From positions 1 to 5,219 of the forward strand of contig SKOF01000385.1 of NCBI GenBank assembly GCA_007120155.1: 5,219 bases of DNA. Direction: 5' to 3'. The DNA is from Thioalkalivibrio sp. (GTDB lineage: Bacteria > Pseudomonadota > Gammaproteobacteria > Ectothiorhodospirales > Ectothiorhodospiraceae). The stretch's first letter is position 1, and each line of letters opens with the position of its first letter. The translations under genes and the position numbers were made by a program. Under the pieces are notes generated by a model that saw only the letters and a program-made list of their open reading frames with translations, was not told the DNA's origin and did not search any database. Shown here piece after piece: positions 1-5,219 of the stretch.

Positions 1-1032
1 ATAACCCGATCGCCGGAATCACGACAGGCGGCGCCGTGGCAGCGGCTGCAGTCCGCGGCCATCACTGACCCGGCGGTGCTCATCGGGCGCCTGGGCCTGG
101 ACCCCGGCCTGCTGCCCGCCGCGCGCCGTGCCGCCCGGCATTTCGGCCTCCGGGTCCCCGAAGGCTATGTGGCACGCATGCGCCCGGGCGATCCGGATGA
201 TCCCCTGCTGCGCCAGGTGCTGCCGCTGGACGCCGAGTGCCGGGACGCCCCGGGCTTCACGGACGACCCGGTGGGTGACCACGAGGCCATGAAGGTACCC
301 GGACTGCTGCACAAGTATGCCGGCCGTGTACTGCTGGTCACCACGGGGGCCTGCGCCGTGCATTGCAGGTACTGCTTCCGGCGCCATTTCCCCTATGCGG
401 ACGCCAACCCCGCCCGCGCTCAATGGCGCCCGGCCCTGGAGTACATCACGGCGCACACAGACATCTCGGAGGTGATTCTGAGCGGCGGCGACCCTCTGTC
501 ACTGAGTGATGAGCGACTGGCCGACCTAGTCCGGGCGCTTGCCGATATCCCCCATGTGCGGCGGCTCAGGGTGCACAGCCGCACGCCGGTGGTGCTGCCC
601 GAGCGGGTCGATGATCCTCTGCTGACCTGGCTTCGCCCCGGACGCTTCGCCACCGCCATGGTGATCCACGCCAACCATGCCCGGGAGATCCATGGCCCGG
701 TCCGGGATGCGCTCGCGCGGCTGCGCAACGCGGGCGTGCAACTGCTCAACCAGTCGGTCCTGCTGCGCGGCGTGAACGACCGGGTGGCAGATCTCGTGGA
801 CCTGAGCCAGGTGCTGTTCGAGGCCGGCGTGCTCCCCTACTACCTGCACCAGCTGGACCCCGTGCGGGGCGCCGCCCATTTCCGGGTCTCCGACGAGCGC
901 GCCGTGCGGCTTCACCGGGAACTTTCGGCCCTGACGCCGGGCTATCTGGTGCCGCGCCTGGTGCGTGAAATCCCCGGGGCCGACAGCAAGACGCCGGTGA
1001 CTGGAAATGGCGCCGCCGGTCGCATAACGTGA
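1..1032 (+). CDS. epmB: EF-P beta-lysylation protein EpmB (lysine 2,3-aminomutase-like radical SAM enzyme), 5' partial
   Basis: EpmB (YjeK) converts L-alpha-lysine to (R)-beta-lysine, which EpmA attaches to a conserved lysine of elongation factor P, helping ribosomes through polyproline stretches. The enzyme is cytosolic and uses a 4Fe-4S cluster, SAM and PLP. Numbering from base 1, the radical SAM triad CX3CX2C is C118, C122 and C125 (bases 352-375), followed by the FRRHFPYA block typical of EpmB. GGDP lies at 162-165, HSRTPVVLP follows, and the C-terminal SKTP motif holds the presumed PLP lysine K330 (988-990). The frame is open from base 1, and residues before the GTG at 76 (a Trp at residue 13, then ITDP) align with the E. 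coli N-terminus. The real start is therefore upstream of the window, probably by only a few codons. The short C-terminus is as in E. coli EpmB, not the longer clostridial aminomutases. The divergent efp neighbour common elsewhere would lie outside the window. Confidence 0.95.
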   Translation: MTRSPESRQAAPWQRLQSAAITDPAVLIGRLGLDPGLLPAARRAARHFGLRVPEGYVARMRPGDPDDPLLRQVLPLDAECRDAPGFTDDPVGDHEAMKVPGLLHKYAGRVLLVTTGACAVHCRYCFRRHFPYADANPARAQWRPALEYITAHTDISEVILSGGDPLSLSDERLADLVRALADIPHVRRLRVHSRTPVVLPERVDDPLLTWLRPGRFATAMVIHANHAREIHGPVRDALARLRNAGVQLLNQSVLLRGVNDRVADLVDLSQVLFEAGVLPYYLHQLDPVRGAAHFRVSDERAVRLHRELSALTPGYLVPRLVREIPGADSKTPVTGNGAAGRIT

Positions 1033-1134
1033 CTGAAGATCCGAAGAGCTGATGTAGAATAGTGAACTGGGTCACATTTTTCCCGATGATCCGCCGTTCC
1101 GCCCGCATGGGGGCAAACCAGAGAGACCCAGGGG
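1033..1134 (+). other. Intergenic region between epmB and the PilZ-like gene
   Basis: This 102-base gap holds no supportable gene. A sigma70-like -10 element, TAGAAT, is seen at 1055-1060. The best -35 match about 16 bases upstream (CTGAAG, 1033-1038) agrees with consensus at only three of six positions, so a promoter is possible but weak. No stem followed by a T-run was found, so there is no evident intrinsic terminator for epmB. Near the 3' end, GAGAG at 1121-1125 and AGGGG at 1130-1134 are purine-rich. The first is at a usable ribosome-binding distance (9 bases) from the ATG at 1135, while the second touches the start codon. Confidence 0.4.
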
Positions 1135-2910
1135 ATGTGGTTCAGACTGCCAGGCCGCGAGACCTCGCATCAGGAAGGCTTTCCGACCCGGCCTCGCCAT
1201 CTCAGGCGTTGGCTGGATGAACTGCCCGTGGCCAGCATGGGTGACACCACCCGGCAGTTCCTGGACGGGCTGAGACACCTCAACGGCACCCGCCTGCCTC
1301 CGACCCGCCGGCTCGAATTGCTGGAACTGATGCGCCCCATGGCCACCGCCATCCTGAGCCATCTGGGCGAGCACTTCATCAATCGAACCCTGCCCCTTCC
1401 TGAGAGAAGCCAGCGTATCGCCGAACTCGATCACGCGCTGCTCGCGGAACTCTCGACCGCCTACAACCGTGTCGTAAGCGAACTGCCGGCCCGCAGGGGA
1501 TACGACAAGGATCTGGCGTTGGCCGCCTATCGGGCCATGTGTTACCGGGAAGAGGGCATCCTGAACAGCTGGCGCATTTATGAGGCACCGCCGCCGGGCA
1601 CTTGGCAGGCAATCTACCGCCTGTATCAGGCCGCGGAAGCACGCGGCGTCCAGGAAAGGCCCGTGATGGATGACGCCCTCGAGGGCCAACGCCACGGACA
1701 GGTCGGTCAGTGTTTGAAACGCATCTGCCTTCTGGCCCTGAGCCATCCCCTGAGCCTGCGTCAGGGCGAGACCGACCGGGTGGCCGCTCTGCTGGAGACG
1801 GCTGTCGATGTCGCGGTCATCTCCAGGGAGCCCTTCCCGGACGGCAGCAACAATGTTCACCTGATCAATCTTGAAAGCGACGACGCGCCTGCCGTGCAAC
1901 AGGCGGACAAGGCCTCATGGGGGCCGGCCGCCCGATTCATCAATCTCACTCCGCTGATCCGAGATATCCGGGCGCGGCTGCAGGCCGTCGGCGGTGCCGA
2001 CGACCGGGAGATGAACGCGGACCTGCTGCGTCGCGTGCTCGCGGCGTGGACGCGCCCGACCGGGCGACGCTTCAGCCGTGCCTCGCATGACGACGAGATC
2101 AACGTGGCGATCGGGCTGGAGGGCATCTATGCCACCATTGCCGAGGAGTCGCAGGCGTCCCTGGCACCCGGGCAGACGACATCAGGCGTCGATCAGCTCA
2201 CGCTGCAGTGCATCAGCAACGACCTGCGGGTCCACGGCGGCACCGAAGCCTCGTTCATGTCCGAGCCCGATGCCGTGGGAGATGCCCATGCCTGGGATAT
2301 GGTGGCCAGGGGCAACGTGATTACGGAGGGCTACAAGGGCAGACCGCCTACGACCCCCATCATGGTCGTCGGACTGGGCGATGGTGAACCGGACCACGAA
2401 ACCTGGCGGCTGGTCAATGCCAGCGCAGGCGGATTCTGCCTGGGCTGGCGTCGTCAACAGGCCTGCCGTGCCCGGGTGGGGGAACTCATTGCCCTGAGAG
2501 AGAAGGAAGGCAGCCATTACCAATGGCGCGTTGGCGTGATCCGTTGGATGCTCAACAGGCGTGATCAGGGCCTGGAGATCGGCGTACGGGTGCTGGCCCC
2601 CAGGACACTGCTGGTGCTGATGGAACCATCGTGCCTGGGACACGCGGTGGACGACCCCGTTGAGGCGCTGATGCTGCCGTCCATCAAGACCATAGAACAG
2701 CCCGCCACCCTGCTGGCGGCGCCCGGGAAATTCCGTCCGGGAGGCGAAGTGCTGGTCACCCTCGCAGGCCGGACCTCGCGCGTCAGACTGACCGGACTGG
2801 GTGAGCACACCAGCCGGTTTGCGCAGTACACCTACACGCCACTGGACCGGACCGAACCACGGGATGACACCGACGACGCCGGTTTTGAAAGCGTCTGGTC
2901 CCTGATCTGA
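1135..2910 (+). CDS. PilZ-like domain protein, putative c-di-GMP-responsive partner of FimX
   Basis: This is a 591-residue protein with no signal peptide or membrane segment visible, so it is probably cytosolic. Residues 20 to about 300 are rich in predicted helix and include an LELLELMRP segment near 61-69; I recognise no enzyme family there. PilZ-like signals come in two places: RRxxR at 311-315 (R311, R312, R315) followed by a beta-like stretch, and the (D/N)xSxxG signature NASAGG at 428-433 followed by alternating hydrophobic strands to about 500. In canonical PilZ domains these motifs lie roughly 20-30 residues apart; here about 112 residues separate them. A further beta-rich tail covers about 505-575. 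ATG 1135 is the first start codon after the in-frame stop at 1087-1089. fimX follows after 115 bases on the same strand, suggesting a shared role in c-di-GMP control of type IV pili. The PilZ assignment is fairly likely, but ligand binding and function are inference. It is far larger than the PilZ protein (about 118 residues) known to contact FimX in Xanthomonas. Confidence 0.75.
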   Translation: MWFRLPGRETSHQEGFPTRPRHLRRWLDELPVASMGDTTRQFLDGLRHLNGTRLPPTRRLELLELMRPMATAILSHLGEHFINRTLPLPERSQRIAELDHALLAELSTAYNRVVSELPARRGYDKDLALAAYRAMCYREEGILNSWRIYEAPPPGTWQAIYRLYQAAEARGVQERPVMDDALEGQRHGQVGQCLKRICLLALSHPLSLRQGETDRVAALLETAVDVAVISREPFPDGSNNVHLINLESDDAPAVQQADKASWGPAARFINLTPLIRDIRARLQAVGGADDREMNADLLRRVLAAWTRPTGRRFSRASHDDEINVAIGLEGIYATIAEESQASLAPGQTTSGVDQLTLQCISNDLRVHGGTEASFMSEPDAVGDAHAWDMVARGNVITEGYKGRPPTTPIMVVGLGDGEPDHETWRLVNASAGGFCLGWRRQQACRARVGELIALREKEGSHYQWRVGVIRWMLNRRDQGLEIGVRVLAPRTLLVLMEPSCLGHAVDDPVEALMLPSIKTIEQPATLLAAPGKFRPGGEVLVTLAGRTSRVRLTGLGEHTSRFAQYTYTPLDRTEPRDDTDDAGFESVWSLI

Positions 2911-2942
2911 GGCCCCGCAATCATCGGCAACCCCCGGATGGA

Positions 2943-2970
2943 TACGGGCTGGCGCGCCAAGCGGCCCGTG
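2943..2970 (+). repeat. Inverted repeat enclosing a perfect GGCGCGCC palindrome
   Basis: ACGGGC at 2944-2949 pairs with GCCCGT at 2964-2969, giving six base pairs plus a possible T-G wobble at the base. The enclosed 14 bases contain the perfect 10-base palindrome TGGCGCGCCA (2950-2959). No T-run follows, so it is not a classical intrinsic terminator. It could be a weak transcript-end structure, a dimeric-protein binding site, or chance in GC-rich DNA. Confidence 0.35.
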
Positions 2971-2984
2971 CGGCACAATGGGCG

Positions 2985-2998
2985 GGCTTCGCCAAGCC
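2985..2998 (+). repeat. Short hairpin in the fimX leader
   Basis: GGCTT (2985-2989) and AAGCC (2994-2998) form a five-base-pair stem with a four-base CGCC loop. It ends one base before the mini-ORF ATG at 2999 and 27 bases before the fimX start. It might modulate initiation or be incidental; there is no T-tract to suggest termination. Confidence 0.3.
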
Positions 2999-3016
2999 AT
3001 GTCATTCAGGGAGTAA
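2999..3016 (+). other. Mini-ORF (MSFRE) containing the presumed fimX ribosome binding site
   Basis: An ATG at 2999 opens a five-codon frame (MSFRE) closed by TAA at 3014-3016. It is in the same frame as fimX and ends nine bases before the fimX ATG. The only good Shine-Dalgarno match for fimX, AGGGAG at 3008-3013, lies inside it and is 12 bases from the fimX start, which is longer than usual. Translation of the mini-ORF is not shown; the TAA does prove that fimX cannot start further upstream in this frame. Confidence 0.4.
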
Positions 3017-3025
3017 CGGCCAGCC

Positions 3026-5110
3026 ATGGACAACCTGCTGCGACTGATCATCATCGAGCCCGATCTCAACGACGCTGAGATGATGATCAGCACGATCAAA
3101 ACCACGGGATTTGCCGTAAGGCCGGAACGAGCGGAAGACGAGGAAGACCTGCTCGAGAAGCTTCAGAAACACTCTCCTGACGTAATCCTCTGTACGTTGA
3201 GCCCGGCGTCCGGGCTGACCCTGGAGGACGTGGTCTCAGGCATCAATCAGGTAGGCCGCCACGTGCCGGTCATCGCGATCTCCGACGGCTCCGGCCACGA
3301 TGTGGTGGAATGCCTCCAATTGGGAGCCCACGACATGGTGCTGAAGGATCGGCTGGATCACCTGAAACTGGTGGTCAGGCGGGCGGCTGAGGCCCAGGGT
3401 CAGTGGCGGCGCCTCAAGTCCGCCGAGTCGTCCCTTCGCGAGGCTGAACGGCGCTGCAAGAACCTGCTCGACAGCTCCCGGGATGCCATCGCCTATGTGC
3501 ACGAGGGCATGCATATCTATGCGAACAAGTCCTACCTGGACCTGTTCGGTTACACGGACGCCGAGGATCTGGAGGGGATGCCGGTCATGGACATGGTGGA
3601 TCCCGCGGATCAGTCCACCATGAAGGAATTCCTGCGCAACTATGACCGCGACGGGGACACACCCGAGACCGCCAATTCCGTGGAGATTCGCGTGAACGGT
3701 CCCGGGAAGGAGCCCCTGGCCGTGGAGATGGAGTTCACACCCGCGAGCATCGACGGCGAACCCTGCACACAGATCCTCATACGCAGCCAATCAAACACAA
3801 AGGATCTGGAGAAGCAGCTCAGTTACATGGCTCAGCGCGATCTGGTCACGGGCCTGTTCAACCGCCAGTACTTCATGGAACAGCTGGAATCGATCTTCGG
3901 CCAGGCCACTCAGGGCAAGGACCCCGCCACCCTGGTGGATCTTCGGATCGACAACTTCCAGGAGATTCGCGAACTGGTGGGCGTGGCCGGCAGCGATCTG
4001 GTACTCAGCGACGTGGCCAAGATCCTGGAGAACCGCGCCGGCGACGGGGATGTTGTGGCACGCTTCGACGGCGAGGGCTTCGCCATTCTGACGCCGCACC
4101 AGGATCTCAACGAAGCCAAGGCCCACGTGGAGGATATTCTGGGCGAGATAGCCGGTCATATCTGCGAGGTGGACGGCCGTTCCATTACCTGCACTGCCTC
4201 GGCCGGCATCGTCCAGGTGGGCGAGAACGCCCCCGACCCCGACGAGTTGCTGTCCCGGGCCGCCAGGGCCCGCGACGAGGCCATTCGGGGCGACGGCAAC
4301 CGGGTGGAGGTCTACCGGCCCCGCAAGGGTGAGATGACCCAGCGCCAGCAGGACGAGCTGTGGGTCACCCGCATCAGCGAGGCCGTGGCCGCCGAACGCC
4401 TGTGCCTCTTGTACCAACCCATTGTCAGCCTGCACGGCGATACCGGCGAACACTACGAAGTATTCATGCGCCTGCTGGACCAGGAAGGCACGGAGATCTC
4501 GCCAGCCGAATTCATGCCGAGTGCCGAGCGCACAGACATGGCCAAGGTCCTGGATCGATGGGTGATCAGTCACGCGCTGCAGCAACTGGCGCAGCATCGC
4601 AAGAATGGTCATGAGACCAGTCTTTTCGTCAAACTCACCGCCGGGTCACTGCAGGAACCCGGCATGCTGCCCTGGGTCGTGGAACGCCTCAAGGAACATC
4701 GGGTTCCGGCGCAGTGCATCGTGTTCGAGATGAAGGAGTCCACGGTGGTCAACCATCTCAAGCAGGCAAAGGAGTTCGTCAAGGGCCTGAAGAACATGCA
4801 CTGCCGTTTCGCCGTGGAGGACTTCGGTGTGGGCCTTCATCCGTTCCAGCTGATGCAGCACATCCAGCCCGACTTCCTCAAGATCGACAGCAGCTTCATG
4901 ACCAAGCTCAAGAACAGCGAGGAGAATCAGGAAAGTATCCGGAACATCACGGACAGCGCCCACGGGATCAACAAACTGGTGATTGCGCCCCATGTGGAGG
5001 ACGCCACGGGGCTGTCCATCCTGTGGGGCATCGGCGTGAATTACATCCAGGGCAACTTCCTGCAGGCGCCCACCGACAGGATGGACTACGATTTCACGGC
5101 CATGAGCTGA
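3026..5110 (+). CDS. fimX: FimX-like c-di-GMP receptor (REC-PAS-degenerate GGDEF-degenerate EAL), type IV pilus regulator
   Basis: FimX binds c-di-GMP through its EAL domain and promotes type IV pilus assembly and twitching motility, acting at a cell pole in Pseudomonas. At 694 residues this is close to P. aeruginosa FimX (about 691), with the same domain order: REC about 5-115, helical linker 115-145, PAS about 145-256, short helix, GGDEF about 268-432, EAL about 440-688. REC has T57 where the phospho-acceptor Asp should be, though K107 is kept. GGDEF reads DGEGF (348-352), R307 replaces the first metal-binding Asp, and the RxxD inhibitory site is absent. EAL reads EVF (478-480). Usual metal-binding Asn is K536, DDFG is EDFG (598-601), and AEGVE is APHVE (654-658). 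Q464, R482, E568, K619 and the YIQG block (673-676) remain. The MDYDF tail resembles FimX. Enzyme activity is therefore unlikely and ligand binding likely. ATG 3026 is the first start after the in-frame TAA at 3014-3016. The upstream PilZ-like gene supports a c-di-GMP signalling module. Confidence 0.9.
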   Translation: MDNLLRLIIIEPDLNDAEMMISTIKTTGFAVRPERAEDEEDLLEKLQKHSPDVILCTLSPASGLTLEDVVSGINQVGRHVPVIAISDGSGHDVVECLQLGAHDMVLKDRLDHLKLVVRRAAEAQGQWRRLKSAESSLREAERRCKNLLDSSRDAIAYVHEGMHIYANKSYLDLFGYTDAEDLEGMPVMDMVDPADQSTMKEFLRNYDRDGDTPETANSVEIRVNGPGKEPLAVEMEFTPASIDGEPCTQILIRSQSNTKDLEKQLSYMAQRDLVTGLFNRQYFMEQLESIFGQATQGKDPATLVDLRIDNFQEIRELVGVAGSDLVLSDVAKILENRAGDGDVVARFDGEGFAILTPHQDLNEAKAHVEDILGEIAGHICEVDGRSITCTASAGIVQVGENAPDPDELLSRAARARDEAIRGDGNRVEVYRPRKGEMTQRQQDELWVTRISEAVAAERLCLLYQPIVSLHGDTGEHYEVFMRLLDQEGTEISPAEFMPSAERTDMAKVLDRWVISHALQQLAQHRKNGHETSLFVKLTAGSLQEPGMLPWVVERLKEHRVPAQCIVFEMKESTVVNHLKQAKEFVKGLKNMHCRFAVEDFGVGLHPFQLMQHIQPDFLKIDSSFMTKLKNSEENQESIRNITDSAHGINKLVIAPHVEDATGLSILWGIGVNYIQGNFLQAPTDRMDYDFTAMS

Positions 5111-5119
5111 CGGACCGCC

Positions 5120-5219
5120 GTGAGCGCCGCAACCAGACAGCAACGGGATGCCCTGGCCCGGGCAGCATCAGATCTCTACCGGGCGGGTCTCAATCAGGGC
5201 ACCGAAGGCAACCTCAGTA
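5120..5219 (+). CDS. Class II aldolase/adducin-family protein, 3' partial (N-terminal 33 codons)
   Basis: Only 33 codons and one extra base are present. After a short polar N-terminus comes a helix (LARAASDLY), then the GLNQGTEGNLS block. That matches the N-terminal glycine-rich phosphate-binding region of class II aldolase/adducin proteins such as fuculose-phosphate aldolase, ribulose-5-phosphate 4-epimerase and methylthioribulose-1-phosphate dehydratase. The metal-binding histidines would lie beyond the window, so the substrate cannot be named. The GTG at 5120-5122 is the first possible start after the fimX stop, which is in the same frame and only nine bases upstream. No clear Shine-Dalgarno sequence is visible, so translation may be coupled to fimX. 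No ATG occurs in frame within the visible part. Confidence 0.75.
   Translation, partial: MSAATRQQRDALARAASDLYRAGLNQGTEGNLS

Noticed and set aside
76..78. GTG at 76 as the start of epmB
   Set aside because: The frame is open to base 1, and residues encoded before it (Trp13, then ITDP) match the N-terminus of known EpmB proteins, so the start lies upstream of the window.
1071..1084. Possible terminator or sigma54 site around GGGTCACATTTTTCCC
   Set aside because: The GGG and CCC ends can pair over only three bases, and the match to the sigma54 GG/GC elements is poor.
1107..1221. Short + strand frame starting at ATG 1107, overlapping the PilZ-like gene start
   Set aside because: It is out of frame with the main gene, short, and without a convincing ribosome binding site or conserved features.
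1072..1899. 275-residue open frame on the - strand
   Set aside because: It lies antisense to the PilZ-like gene, shows no recognisable motif, and such frames are common opposite GC-rich genes.
2078..2320. 80-residue + strand frame inside the PilZ-like gene
   Set aside because: It is out of frame with the supported gene, low in complexity and without a ribosome binding site.
2964..2980. Promoter for fimX using CACAAT at 2974-2979 as -10
   Set aside because: Only four of six positions match, and no acceptable -35 element lies 16-18 bases upstream.
2182..3105. 307-residue open frame on the - strand covering the 3' part of the PilZ-like gene and the fimX leader
   Set aside because: It overlaps two well-supported genes, has an unusual composition and no family resemblance, and is best explained as the mirror of + strand codon bias.
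3791..4612. 273-residue open frame on the - strand within fimX
   Set aside because: It is entirely antisense to the GGDEF and EAL coding region, whose protein motifs explain the sequence.

Overview
The window is GC-rich, densely coding DNA with all supported genes on the + strand. It suggests a gammaproteobacterium. The basis is an EpmB-type lysine 2,3-aminomutase (the EF-P beta-lysylation system typical of Gammaproteobacteria) and a FimX-type protein (known from Pseudomonas and Xanthomonas relatives). A Chromatiales/Ectothiorhodospiraceae-like or pseudomonad-like source would fit, but the sequence alone does not settle the genus.

Layout. (1) 1-1032: epmB, cut at its 5' end by the window edge and complete at the 3' end. 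(2) 1033-1134: a short intergenic stretch with at most a weak promoter-like element. (3) 1135-2910: a 591-residue cytosolic protein with a PilZ-like C-terminal region and a long helical N-terminal region of unknown function. (4) 2911-3025: a leader with two small inverted repeats and a 5-codon mini-ORF. (5) 3026-5110: a 694-residue REC-PAS-GGDEF-EAL protein matching FimX in architecture, length and C-terminal signature, with both c-di-GMP enzyme domains degenerate. (6) 5120-5219: the first 33 codons of a class II aldolase/adducin-family gene, cut by the window edge.

How the genes fit together. The centre of the window looks like a c-di-GMP reception module. A PilZ-like protein lies directly upstream of a FimX-like protein that has lost catalytic residues but keeps residues expected for ligand binding. 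In Pseudomonas and Xanthomonas, FimX is a c-di-GMP receptor that promotes type IV pilus assembly and twitching motility, so a pilus-control role is the natural inference. epmB belongs to a separate process (EF-P maturation and translation of polyproline stretches), and the aldolase to carbon or salvage metabolism. No mobile element, RNA gene, CRISPR array or sign of recent transfer was seen. The least explained parts are the large N-terminal region of the PilZ-like protein, the wide separation of its two PilZ-like motifs, and the leader in front of fimX.
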